Below, in pieces: positions 25,983 to 34,566 of a stretch of 42,683 bases of DNA (positions within the stretch are counted from its first letter, which is position 1; every line of letters begins with the position of its first letter). The notes under the pieces are model-generated. The model was not told the DNA's origin and made no database searches. It saw only the letters and a list, made by a program, of their open reading frames with translations. Position numbers and translations under genes: made by a program. The stretch lies in NCBI GenBank assembly GCA_963789885.1, contig CAWBNB010000036.1, positions 1 through 42,683 on the forward strand, given 5' to 3'. Source of the DNA: DATEDA01 sp963789885. GTDB lineage: Bacteria; Pseudomonadota; Gammaproteobacteria; Burkholderiales; SG8-39.

Positions 25983-27746
25983 ATGGCTACCAGGCGTGAC
26001 CGCGAAGTCGACGTATGGCTCAGTGACGAGCAGCTTGCCAAGTGCACCAGGGCTGACGAAGTCGACGATCTGCACTCCCCCATTCCGACCCAAATGGTGT
26101 CGAACGGGGAGCACATGCCGATCCCGCAGACCGAGGATCAAAAGCGTGTCGAAGCCCGGATCAAGGAGCTCGCCGACTTCGCCGCGAAGAAGCTCAACGT
26201 GAGCCGGCGGCAGTTCCTCGCTACAACCGGCGGGATGGCGGCTGGGTTCCTGGCGATGAACGAGGTCTATGGGCGCTTCTTCGACGCAGACGAGGCCGAG
26301 CTGTTCGAGCCCGAGGCTCGCGCGAAGCACGGACCGCCGCCCGATCTATTCGTGCTGGATGACCAGCTCCACATGGTCCGCTCGAGCATGGTCGGGCCAC
26401 AGGTGTTCAGGGCCTTCGCGCAGGGTCCGACCGCGGCGGCCACATCAAATTTCAAGGCCAATCCGTTCCAACCCCCCGGCCAGCTTGATGAACTGGGCAA
26501 GGCCTGGCAAGTGCTGAACCCGCAGCTGGTCGGTGCCGAGATCAACGACAGCATCTTCCATCTCATGCACTTCGTGAAGGACGTGTTCTTCGACAGTCAG
26601 ACGACGGTGGGATTGCTGAGCAACGCGACGCTCGGCGTCTTCCCGCCCGGAGACCCGAACGCGCGCCCGCCGAAGAACGTGACCGAGGGGCAGGCCGCTG
26701 CGAGCCTCACGGCGGCCCAAACAGCCGCGGTTCGAGACTTTGTCAACAAACTCTCCGGCTCGCGTCGCATGCTTGCGCACGGCCAAATCTACCCCGGCAT
26801 ACCAAATCTGGACTTCATGGAGAAGCAGATCCATCAGAACCGTCCGGACTCGTGGAAGGGTTACACGGTCGCAACGTCCGCGAAGGTGGACTTCGATCCG
26901 GACAGTCTGATGCGCATGTGGCGGCTGGATGACGAGAAGATTGCCTATCCCACCTATAGCCTGATCGCCAGTCACGGCGAACAGCTTGCGAACCACCCCG
27001 GCTTCTTCAACATCTGTATCCATAAGGGATTCTCGCCTGCCCCGCTCGATACGCCGGAGATGGGAAACCCGACCGACGTCCCGAAGGCTGCGCGTGATTG
27101 GCCGCAGTTCAATTTCATCATCTACCACGCGTGCTTCGGCGGAATGACGCCGTTTCTGTGGCCTTCGCCGGGTCTGAACAACATCAGGAACGGCGTGCTG
27201 CGCAACGGCGTGCCGGACATCACCTGGACCACCCAGTTCGCACAGACCTGTGGCCGGATACGCAACGTCTACGCCGAGATCGGATCGACCTTCGGCGGCA
27301 TCGTGATCACATTCCCCACGGTGTGCGCACACATTCTCGGGCAGCTGCTCAAGTATTTCGGCGAGAACAAGATCGTGTTCGGATCGGACTGCGTCTACTA
27401 TGGTTCACCGCAATGGCAGATCGAAGCGATGTGGCGCTTTGAGATCCCCGACAGCATTCGCCACCAATACGGCTATCCGGAGCTCACCAAGTCGGCCAAG
27501 CGCAGGATCCTCGGCCTGAACTCCGCGCGGCTGTACAAGCTCCCGAGCGACGCCGATATCTCGCGCAATGGCGTGTACCGACCGATCCCGCGTGACTACG
27601 ACACTCGTGTTCCGATGAAGTTGAAGACGCTGCTCGAGTTTCCTGGGCTGACGAGTGACGCCCTGGCGAGAGCGCGAAGCGACTACCTGGCTGCCGGCGC
27701 CGAGCCGAGCCATACTCGCTACGGCTGGGTGCGTACCGAGGTTTGA
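25983..27746 (+). CDS. Amidohydrolase-family protein with internal twin-arginine signal
   Basis: A COG2159/amidohydrolase_2-type barrel of 587 residues. A Tat-like segment SRRQFLATTGGMAAGFL lies at 74-90, preceded by about 70 mostly polar residues. This is an odd N terminus but is seen in large secreted members. Barrel landmarks are ICIHKGFS, NFIIYHACFGG and the late metal/acid Asp in VFGSDCVYYG. Superfamily members are metal-dependent decarboxylases or hydrolases (for example resorcylate decarboxylase and 4-oxalomesaconate hydratase), and the substrate here is not known. The gene is divergent from the TetR gene and opposite a tannase, which suggests aromatic-ester breakdown. The ATG at 25983 is fixed by the AGGAGG site. 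Confidence 0.85.
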   Translation: MATRRDREVDVWLSDEQLAKCTRADEVDDLHSPIPTQMVSNGEHMPIPQTEDQKRVEARIKELADFAAKKLNVSRRQFLATTGGMAAGFLAMNEVYGRFFDADEAELFEPEARAKHGPPPDLFVLDDQLHMVRSSMVGPQVFRAFAQGPTAAATSNFKANPFQPPGQLDELGKAWQVLNPQLVGAEINDSIFHLMHFVKDVFFDSQTTVGLLSNATLGVFPPGDPNARPPKNVTEGQAAASLTAAQTAAVRDFVNKLSGSRRMLAHGQIYPGIPNLDFMEKQIHQNRPDSWKGYTVATSAKVDFDPDSLMRMWRLDDEKIAYPTYSLIASHGEQLANHPGFFNICIHKGFSPAPLDTPEMGNPTDVPKAARDWPQFNFIIYHACFGGMTPFLWPSPGLNNIRNGVLRNGVPDITWTTQFAQTCGRIRNVYAEIGSTFGGIVITFPTVCAHILGQLLKYFGENKIVFGSDCVYYGSPQWQIEAMWRFEIPDSIRHQYGYPELTKSAKRRILGLNSARLYKLPSDADISRNGVYRPIPRDYDTRVPMKLKTLLEFPGLTSDALARARSDYLAAGAEPSHTRYGWVRTEV

Positions 27747-27959
27747 CGCGACTTGATGCCCGTGCTCCGGAATAGTTCGATCGGCTGCGTCTTGTGCTGT
27801 TCGCGAGTTCAACCGCATGTGATCGCTTCGGATCGGCTTCCAGGTGATCGAGGAACTGTCCTGAACTAATCGTCGGAAAGGGCCAACCAACAGATCGGAA
27901 TGGGCCTGAAACTGGGAAGTATTCGGGACGGTTTCGGCTTAGCCCCTTGATCTGGCTGC

Positions 27960-28000
27960 ATGGGGTCCAGGGGGTCGAGTGTTCGAATCACTTCGCCCCG
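27960..28000 (+). repeat. Second tRNA-Pro(GGG) 3' fragment, island scar
   Basis: This fragment has the same orientation and layout as the one at 5508-5552: ATGGGGT loop, CCAGG, GGGTC, then a 25-base block (T arm and CGCCCCG acceptor strand) identical to the first copy. It lacks the discriminator and CCA, and the match stops at TTCATG. No 5' half precedes it. The adjoining minus-strand EAL gene takes its last codons and stop from this element, which places the junction at about 28000. Confidence 0.65.
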
Positions 28001-28300
28001 TTCATGAACCGCTGCTCGAGTTCCTCGCTCTTGAGCGGCGAGCTGATGAAGTAGCCTTGGGTCCGGTCACAGCCAAGCCGCCGGAGCACCTTCAACACGG
28101 CCTCGTCTTCAACCCCTTCGGCGGTGACACTAAGCCCCATGACGTGCGCGAGGTCGATGGTGGCGCGGACGATCGCTGCATCGTTACTGTCGCCCACTAG
28201 GCCTCCTACGAAAGGCCTATCGATCTTGATCTCATCCACTGGCAGACGTTTCAGATAGCCAAGTGATGAATGTCCGGTGCTGTCACTCCTTTTCACAATT
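27988..28300 (-). pseudogene. 3' fragment of an EAL-domain (c-di-GMP phosphodiesterase) gene
   Basis: The minus strand encodes STGHSSLGYLKRLPVDEIKIDRPFV, then GLSVTAEGVEDEAVLKVLRRLGCDRTQGYF. These are the second half of an EAL domain, including the IKID strand, the TAEGVE motif and the QGYF end. The EAL motif itself and the first 140 or so residues are missing, and no start codon precedes the homology. The final codons MNGAK and the stop lie within the tRNA-Pro fragment, so the gene was cut and fused there. It cannot be catalytically active. Confidence 0.7.
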
Positions 28301-28348
28301 GGGTAACGACGTGATGTGTAGGCTAAAAGCGAGGAGAGGCCTTTTGCA

Positions 28349-28546
28349 ATGCAAGGCAAGCGTCGCTGGCTCGGACGCCGAGTGTGGGTCGCCGACGCGG
28401 ACGGGAAGAGGCACTACGGAACGTCATGGTGGACCGATGAGACGACCGTCCTGATTCGCAAGGACGGGGTGGTGGGTCTCGTGTCGCTTTCAAAGGCAGA
28501 AGAAGGGACGGTTTGGGGGTTCGCGGATGGCGACGAGAAGAAGTGA
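28349..28546 (+). CDS. Small hypothetical protein, paralogue A of a tandem pair
   Basis: A 65-residue protein. It shares WLGRRVWVADADGKRHYGT followed by WWTDETTV with the neighbouring gene at 28641, so the two are clear paralogues. The WGF near the C terminus is common to both. It is strongly charged, has no signal or membrane segment and matches no family I know. The spacing of conserved Trp and Gly suggests a small beta-barrel. The ATG at 28349 has GAGGAGAGG about 10 bases upstream. It follows the second island scar. Confidence 0.6.
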   Translation: MQGKRRWLGRRVWVADADGKRHYGTSWWTDETTVLIRKDGVVGLVSLSKAEEGTVWGFADGDEKK

Positions 28547-28640
28547 TGCGGGGGCGCGTCTTGATGAGACTCCACTCGAACGCGCTACGCGATTCCTTCT
28601 GATACCGCAGTAGCCCCTTGCCCATGGCGAGAGTATTGCG

Positions 28641-28853
28641 ATGGACGGGGATGAACGCCCCTGGATAGGGCGTCGGGTGTGGATCGTGGACATTGGTGGG
28701 AGGAGGCACCACGGTACGCTCTGGTGGCATGACGGCGCCATCGTGCAAGTAAGGATCGATACCCCCGGCCTCGTCCTGGTTTCGGTCGCAGCGCGGGGTG
28801 AGCGCTGGGGCTTCATCGGGGACGCCAGCCCCAAGTCGTTGCGCTCGCGTTGA
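28641..28853 (+). CDS. Small hypothetical protein, paralogue B of a tandem pair
   Basis: A 70-residue protein with WIGRRVWIVDIGGRRHHGT, then WWHDGAIVQVRID and a C-terminal RWGF. Against paralogue A, more than half of the first 25 aligned residues are identical, with the double Trp, the RH and the GT conserved, while the linker varies. The two genes are 94 bases apart on the same strand, so a tandem duplication is likely. Function unknown. The conserved pattern across two diverged copies argues that it is translated. GCGAGAG precedes the ATG but is a weak RBS. Confidence 0.6.
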   Translation: MDGDERPWIGRRVWIVDIGGRRHHGTLWWHDGAIVQVRIDTPGLVLVSVAARGERWGFIGDASPKSLRSR

Positions 28854-29056
28854 GACTTCACGCGAATCGGCAAACAGTTACCCCTGATCCAAAGCGGGAT
28901 CGGGCGTTTTCGCCGGATGAATCATCACTTCCGCCCGGGAGGCAAGTCGGTGGGCGCGCAGACCGGCGAGAACGCGATCGCCGACGCGTCTTACCATGCG
29001 ACGAAGAACGGGCTCCAGGCCGGTATCGCGGTCGCCGACGAAGAGCGCCAAGCGTG

Positions 29057-29186
29057 CTTCGCGCGGATCGTAGTAGGGCGCCGCACGTTCCGCCAATCTC
29101 GGTCGTCCGGCGCCGCGGGCGGTTCCGCCCAGAGGCGAAGGTCTTCGCGCGGATCGAGTAGGCGCCGCACGTTCCGCCAATGTCGG
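29057..29186. repeat. Imperfect 45-base direct repeat, two copies
   Basis: Copy 1 at 29057-29102 and copy 2 at 29143-29186 share CTTCGCGCGGATCG, then CGCCGCACGTTCCGCCAA, differing by two indels and one base. They are 85 bases apart. They lie in the 326-base space 28854-29179, where I see no supported gene. Short open frames on both strands have no recognisable similarity. Confidence 0.7.
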
Positions 29187-29422
29187 ACCAGCCAGCCGCC
29201 GCGAAAGGAGACAAGGAGTCGGCGGGTGTGCTGAGCGACACTCCAATCAGAACAACGTGCGCCGAGTGCGGCGTGATTGAGTCGCCACGGGAGATCCAGT
29301 CGCGCGCTGAACAAGCGGCGGAATCGACCGGAAGCTACGAATTCACCATTCGCTTTCGAGACGGGTCGACGCGCGTATTCAACGAGGCGAGCCCGCTGAT
29401 CTGGCGCTTGGGCGCTTCCTAG
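29180..29422 (+). CDS. Small protein resembling SlyB/17-kDa lipoprotein ends without glycine zipper
   Basis: The protein has 80 residues. It contains CAECGVIESPREI (about 27-39) and, near the end, YEFTIRFRDGSTRVFNEA. These are the two flanks seen in betaproteobacterial SlyB-like proteins, which normally surround a long glycine-zipper membrane segment. Here only about 15 residues (QSRAEQAAESTGS) join them and no hydrophobic segment or signal peptide remains, so it is likely soluble. The alternative is an unrelated domain. The ATG at 29180 lies inside repeat copy 2. Confidence 0.45.
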   Translation: MSDQPAAAKGDKESAGVLSDTPIRTTCAECGVIESPREIQSRAEQAAESTGSYEFTIRFRDGSTRVFNEASPLIWRLGAS

Positions 29423-29590
29423 ATTCGGTATGCGCGGTACCGCCCAGTCGACCGACGCGTGTCTTCACGCGCAGCGCCAGTCGCGCGGGATCTTCCCGGC
29501 GGATTGCGACGACTACGCCACCGCGAGTCCGGCCGCGCCGGAGCTCGTGATCTCCCGAGCGATGACCCGCCCTCCCACGAACTGCACCAC

Positions 29591-29621
29591 AAAGAAATAG
29601 CACCCCGGCTCCCCGGGGTGC
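29591..29621 (-). terminator. Intrinsic terminator for the second tannase gene
   Basis: On the minus strand a perfect 9-bp stem GCACCCCGG/CCGGGGTGC with a four-base loop (29600-29621) is followed by TATTTCTTT. It lies 61 bases past the tannase stop at 29682, the expected place. Confidence 0.78.
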
Positions 29622-29681
29622 CCTGTTCGATGCAGTAGCAGCGCCCGACTGGCGTCGGGCACCACGACCCTGCCCAATCAA

Positions 29682-31430
29682 TCAATCATCGTCGTGGCGA
29701 TCGTGGCCATGCCGGTGCCCGGGCGACGACTCACGCCTGCATTCGTGGCGATCGACGCCAGTCCCCTTGAAATCCAGGTTGCCGTTCACCTCGTGCTTGT
29801 ACTTCGTAAGGATGTCGGGGCACACGAGACGCCGCCTTTCAAGGTTCCCGCCGCAGTGGAAGTTGCTCGCGACGTCCGTGCTGCCGCTGCCGTTGTAGAC
29901 GGCCGTTTGCGGGTAGGGGCAGAGCGGACGCGTCCGGGTCACCACTCCGGCGGTCGTGATCTGCGAGAGGATCTGTTCCGGCGCCTCGCCGTTCTCGACC
30001 CAGTTCACAAGCGCACCGAACAGGTTCTGCGGTTGCGGCCCGGCCCCGCCGCCGCAGTGGCCGACACCGGGCGCACGGAACAGCCGATAGAATCGCTGGA
30101 CCTCTTCGAAATCCGGCTCGCCGTGCTCGCCGTAGCGCGATGCCATCTGCCGGTAATAGTTGATCACCCCGCGCGGCATGATGAGCTGGTCATTCCCGCC
30201 GACGAAAGTGAGCAGCTTGCCGCCTTTGTGTCTGAAGGTATCGAGGGCGCCGAAGGTGTCGGTGACGTCCGCGATGTTCCTTGAACCGTCCTGCGCCACC
30301 TGCGGATAGCCGTCCTCGCTCACGGTCCTCCAGTCGAAGTTGAGGTCGTGCTCGTCCCAGTGGAACTGGGTGACGCCGAGGGCAAACGGGTTCGTGCCGT
30401 TGAGACCCGACAAGCTAGTACCGCGATCGAGCCCGAACCAGACCTTGTTGCCCTTCGCGTTCCTCGGCCCATCCCAGATCTTGTCGATCGCCTCGGCTTC
30501 CTGTGGCGTGAGGCAGTTCGCGGCCGGGGCGGTGGGCGTGCCGCAGATGTTCGCCGTCGCGCTGAACTTGCAGGTCCGCGGATCGTCGATCACGCCGTCG
30601 GTCACACCGTCGGCGGCGTCGCACGCCGCGACCGCGGAGGCGCTTGCCTGGTTGAGCTTGGCCGATGAGATCGGGCTGCCCACCAGCTCTTTCATGACGA
30701 TCTGTCCCCACATCTGCGCCGTCTGGAATCGCGTCCAGTAAATCGCCGGGGCGTTCGCGAGGACGCCGTCGAGCTCCTCGCCAAGCTCCTGCGCGAGCAG
30801 GTAGCCCTGGCGGCCGCCGGTCGAGCAGCCGTTCCAATAGTTGTAGGCGGGCTTCTCCGCGTAGTAAGTGCGCGCGATCGACTTCGAGAAGAGCACCTGC
30901 TGCTTGATCGCGTTCCGGATGAAGTCCTGGATGAACTGGAGATTGTAGGTGCCGTCTGCATTTACGCCGGGCTCACAGTTTCCGCCGGCGTGCCCGGTGT
31001 CGGTGCCCGAGCCAACGTAACCGGCATTCACCGGCGCGTTGACGTTCAAGCTGCCGGCGCAGCCGCCCCCGCCGATTCCCTGCGTTCGGCCGTTCCACGC
31101 GCCTTCTACCCCGCCTGTCCCGCCATCCACCGAGTTCAGCGGCAGACCGACGCGGATATTGATGTTCTGCTCGGGGCTCGTGCCGTAGAGCAAGTTGACC
31201 TGGCAATAGGCGGCGTTCCCTCCGCTCGCGGGGATGATGCTGCTGTTCACCGACTTGATGACCGGATTTTCCAGCAGGCCGTTCGCCGGGTCGGTTGCCA
31301 GCTGGGCGCAACTCACCGGTGCGGGCGGCGGCTTGTGTCGGTCCTTCGCGGCGGAGGTCGCCGGCGCGAGCAGGGCAAGCCCGACCACGGCGGCGGATAG
31401 GGTGGCGACTGGCAGTGATGCGCGACGCAT
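29682..31430 (-). CDS. Tannase/feruloyl-esterase family protein
   Basis: A complete secreted esterase of 582 residues. The signal peptide is VATLSAAVVGLALLAPATSAAKD. The nucleophile elbow is GCSTGGRQG, the Ca-type loop is CDAADGVTDGVIDDPRTC, and the catalytic His sits in GVGHCGGGAG. It ends in a His-rich tail (GHRHGHDRHDDD), perhaps metal binding, which is not part of the family core. The protein is not the same subtype as the frameshifted tannase at 23364 (different spacing and a cysteine-rich Ca loop). Substrate esters of gallate or ferulate are expected. RBS AAAGGAGGAG lies seven bases before the ATG, and a terminator follows at 29591-29621. Confidence 0.9.
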   Translation of the reverse strand: MRRASLPVATLSAAVVGLALLAPATSAAKDRHKPPPAPVSCAQLATDPANGLLENPVIKSVNSSIIPASGGNAAYCQVNLLYGTSPEQNINIRVGLPLNSVDGGTGGVEGAWNGRTQGIGGGGCAGSLNVNAPVNAGYVGSGTDTGHAGGNCEPGVNADGTYNLQFIQDFIRNAIKQQVLFSKSIARTYYAEKPAYNYWNGCSTGGRQGYLLAQELGEELDGVLANAPAIYWTRFQTAQMWGQIVMKELVGSPISSAKLNQASASAVAACDAADGVTDGVIDDPRTCKFSATANICGTPTAPAANCLTPQEAEAIDKIWDGPRNAKGNKVWFGLDRGTSLSGLNGTNPFALGVTQFHWDEHDLNFDWRTVSEDGYPQVAQDGSRNIADVTDTFGALDTFRHKGGKLLTFVGGNDQLIMPRGVINYYRQMASRYGEHGEPDFEEVQRFYRLFRAPGVGHCGGGAGPQPQNLFGALVNWVENGEAPEQILSQITTAGVVTRTRPLCPYPQTAVYNGSGSTDVASNFHCGGNLERRRLVCPDILTKYKHEVNGNLDFKGTGVDRHECRRESSPGHRHGHDRHDDD

Positions 31431-31579
31431 GAGACTCCTCCTTTGAAAGGGTGCGGGCCGAGGCCCGTAAAGGTCTCCGTGGAAAGTGATTGGTCTTGGT
31501 GGTGGCGCCGATCGCTAGGATCGATTGTTGGGCCCCCAAACAGTTTCTCGCTAAATCGTAGTGGTGGCGCGGGTGGGCG

Positions 31580-32047
31580 TCAACCAAGTTTCGATGCTGC
31601 GGCCGCACATTGCGGAAGCGCCGAACGCATGCGGCACACGCGAGCTCGCGCGGCGTCGGCATGGCTTAGACAGGCTGCTACAGTTTTCACGGCGCGGGCT
31701 GCCTCCTCTTGCTTAAGAGGAAGAACGGTGGCGATCGCCCAGCGATAAGGGAGACGTTCTTCCCGAGTCGCGGTTCGCGGCGGACGATGGTCGAGAATTC
31801 GCTCGTGCTCCCCACGTGTCGACACGGCCAGTCCGGGCAAGTGCTCGAGCTTGAAGCGCGAGATGGCTTCGGGCATTGCATTAGGCCGCTCCGCTGCGCG
31901 CTTGAGCTTGAGCAGCTCCTCGTAGAGCTTGGCCTCGCCTTCCCTCACGCGGGAAAGCTTGCGCCACTTACCCTTGTGATCAACGAAGTGAAAGGAGCAT
32001 TGAAGAACCCGCTGAACGGCTGCCTGCCATCGTGGGAAGCAGTACAT
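31580..32047 (-). pseudogene. N-terminal remnant of a phage-type tyrosine integrase
   Basis: The minus strand reads KGKWRKLSRVREGEAKLYEELLKLKR, AMPEAISRF, then LPGLAVSTRGEHERILDH. This pattern matches the arm-type and core-binding start of Burkholderiales phage integrases, in which (W)xRLSxVREGLPALYxAL is followed by LPGLxxSTRxEHxRI. After about 95 residues the similarity ends in unrelated sequence, and no catalytic Arg/His/Tyr block is present nearby. The fragment lies in the 640-base space between the tannase and phosphoketolase genes. The rest of that space (31431-31579) shows nothing I recognise. Confidence 0.5.
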
Positions 32048-32070
32048 TCGCGTGACACACGGAGAATGCC

Positions 32071-34431
32071 ATGACCGTGACTGCTGCTGTTCTAGGTGCC
32101 GACGAACTCAAAGCAATCGATGCTTACTGGCGTGCCGCCAACTATCTGGCCGTTGGACAGATTTATCTCTACGACAATCCGCTGCTGCGGGTGCCGCTGG
32201 AGTTGACGCACATCAAGCGGCGCCTTCTCGGGCACTGGGGCACCACGCCAGGGCTCAACTTCGTCTACGTGCACATGAATCGGGTCATCGCGCGGGACGA
32301 TCTCGACATGATTTTCGTCGCGGGTCCAGGTCACGGTGGGCCGGCGGTGGTGGCGAACACCTATCTCGAAGGCACCTACAGCGAGTTGTATTCCGATATC
32401 TCCCAGGACGAGGAAGGAATGCGGCGGCTGCTCCGGCAATTTTCATTCCCCGGCGGGATACCCAGCCACGCCGCGCCGGAAACTCCGGGCTCCATCAACG
32501 AGGGCGGTGAACTGGGCTATTGCCTATTCCATGCATTCGGTGCGGTATTCGACAACCCTGAGTTGATCGCGTGCTGCGTGGTGGGTGACGGCGAGGCGGA
32601 AACCGGCCCGCTAGCCACTTCCTGGCATTCCAACAAGTTTCTTGACCCGCGCCGCGACGGCGCCGTGCTCCCCATCCTGCATCTGAACGGCTACAAGATC
32701 GCAAGCCCGACCATCCTCGCACGCGTCGGCCGCGAAGAGCTCGCGAGCCTGTTCGCGGGCTACGGTTACCGCCCTTTTTTCGTCGAAGGCGACGAACCCG
32801 AAGCCATGCACCAGCTCATGGCGTCTACGGTCGATACAGTCATCGGGGAGATCCGCGAAATCCAGCGCAGTGCCCGGAAAGGCGGCGAGACCGCTCGCCC
32901 GGTGTGGCCCATGATCGTGTTGCGCTCCCCCAAGGGTTGGACTGGTCCGAAAGAGGTGGACGGGAAGAAGACCGAGGGTTATTGGCGTTCGCATCAGGTG
33001 CCGATCGCCGACATGGAGAAGCCCGGGCATGTCCGGCTGCTCGAGCACTGGATGCGTTCCTACCGTCCGGAAGAACTGTTTGACGCCAACGGGGCGCTCA
33101 AGCCCGAGCTGACGGCCCTTGCACCCAGGCGCGCGCGGCGTATGGGCGCCAATCCTCACGCGAACGGTGGCGCGCTGCTTCGCGACCTGCGCTTGCCGGA
33201 TTTCCAGGCTTACGCTGTGGCAGTGCGCGCGCCCGGGAGCGTGATGGCCGAGTCCACCCGCGTGACCGGGACGTTCCTGCGCGACGTGATGCAGATGAAC
33301 CCGGACAACTTCCGCGTGTTTGGTCCTGATGAGACCGCCTCCAATCGGCTGGGGGCGCTGTTCGAGGTGACGGATCGGGCCTGGATGGCGGAACGCCATG
33401 ACGACGACGATCATCTCGCGCGCGATGGCCGGGTGATGGAAATCCTTTCCGAACACGCCTGCCAGGGATGGCTGGAAGGCTATCTCCTGACCGGCCGCCA
33501 CGGGTTGTTCTCCTGCTACGAGGCCTTCATCCACATCGTCGACTCGATGTTCAACCAGCACGCCAAGTGGCTCAAGGTGTGCCGCGAGATTCCCTGGCGC
33601 CGGCCCATCGCCTCGCTCAACATCCTCCTCACCTCGCATGTCTGGCGCCAGGATCACAATGGCTTCTCGCATCAGGATCCCGGCTTCATCGACCATGTGG
33701 TGAACAAGAAAGCCGACATCATCCGCGTGTATCTCCCGCCGGATGCCAATACGCTGCTGTATGTGACCGACCGGTGCCTGAAGAGCCGCAACCTGATCAA
33801 TGTGATCGTCGCCGGCAAGCAGTCCGAGCAACAATGGCTCGATATGGACGCCGCGATCAAACACGCCAGCGCGGGAATCGGCATGTGGGAGTGGGCGTGC
33901 AACGATCAGGGCGGCGAACCGGACGTGGTGCTGGTCGCTGCGGGTGACGTGCCCACCCTGGAGATGCTCGCCGCCATTGAAATCTTGCGCCGGCACGCGC
34001 CCGATCTGAAAGCTCGCTTCATCAATGTGGTCGATCTAATGACGCTGCAGCCGCAGTCGGAGCATCCGCACGGCCTGTCCGACAGGGAATTCGACACCCT
34101 GTTCACGACCGACAAGCCCATCGTGTTCGCCTACCACGGCTACCCGTGGCTGATTCACCGGCTGACCTATCGCCGCACCAACCATGGGAATCTCCATGTC
34201 CGCGGCTACAAGGAGGAAGGCACCACTACGACGCCATTCGACATGACGGTGCTGAACACCCTCGACCGCTTCCATCTGGTCATGGATATCGCGGACCGGG
34301 TGCCGCGGCTCCAGGCACAGGCGGCCCACATCAAGCAGCAAATGCGCGACAAGCTGATCGAGCACACGCAATACATTCACCGCTTCGGCGAAGACATGCC
34401 CGAAATTCGCGAATGGAAATGGCCGCATTGA
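32071..34431 (+). CDS. xfp: Phosphoketolase (xylulose-5-P/fructose-6-P)
   Basis: A thiamine-diphosphate enzyme of 786 residues, normal family length. The N terminus (YWRAANYLAVGQIYLYDNPLL), the ThDP/Mg motif GDGEAETG with downstream Asn, the phosphate-site GPGHGGP and SWHSNKFLDP, and the C-terminal SQEPG-like HQDPGFIDHV are intact. It splits xylulose-5-P or fructose-6-P with phosphate to acetyl-P plus glyceraldehyde-3-P or erythrose-4-P. The start ATG 32071 has CGGAG upstream. No acetate kinase or phosphotransacetylase is adjacent. The integrase remnant precedes it, so it is probably accessory DNA. Confidence 0.96.
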   Translation: MTVTAAVLGADELKAIDAYWRAANYLAVGQIYLYDNPLLRVPLELTHIKRRLLGHWGTTPGLNFVYVHMNRVIARDDLDMIFVAGPGHGGPAVVANTYLEGTYSELYSDISQDEEGMRRLLRQFSFPGGIPSHAAPETPGSINEGGELGYCLFHAFGAVFDNPELIACCVVGDGEAETGPLATSWHSNKFLDPRRDGAVLPILHLNGYKIASPTILARVGREELASLFAGYGYRPFFVEGDEPEAMHQLMASTVDTVIGEIREIQRSARKGGETARPVWPMIVLRSPKGWTGPKEVDGKKTEGYWRSHQVPIADMEKPGHVRLLEHWMRSYRPEELFDANGALKPELTALAPRRARRMGANPHANGGALLRDLRLPDFQAYAVAVRAPGSVMAESTRVTGTFLRDVMQMNPDNFRVFGPDETASNRLGALFEVTDRAWMAERHDDDDHLARDGRVMEILSEHACQGWLEGYLLTGRHGLFSCYEAFIHIVDSMFNQHAKWLKVCREIPWRRPIASLNILLTSHVWRQDHNGFSHQDPGFIDHVVNKKADIIRVYLPPDANTLLYVTDRCLKSRNLINVIVAGKQSEQQWLDMDAAIKHASAGIGMWEWACNDQGGEPDVVLVAAGDVPTLEMLAAIEILRRHAPDLKARFINVVDLMTLQPQSEHPHGLSDREFDTLFTTDKPIVFAYHGYPWLIHRLTYRRTNHGNLHVRGYKEEGTTTTPFDMTVLNTLDRFHLVMDIADRVPRLQAQAAHIKQQMRDKLIEHTQYIHRFGEDMPEIREWKWPH

Positions 34432-34566
34432 CGTCGGCGGAGAAAATCGCAGAGGGCCTCGGATCGATTCCCCGTCGCAGACGTGCCGTTGCTGCTGGGG
34501 CCATCGAAGGATAGGAGATTCAACCACACCACCCAGCGCCATGATCACTTCGAGACATTTCGAGTC

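Noticed and set aside
28878..29246. Antisense frame over the direct repeat as a gene
   Set aside because: The repeated RAERAAP-like parts come from the DNA repeat; no start with RBS and no family.
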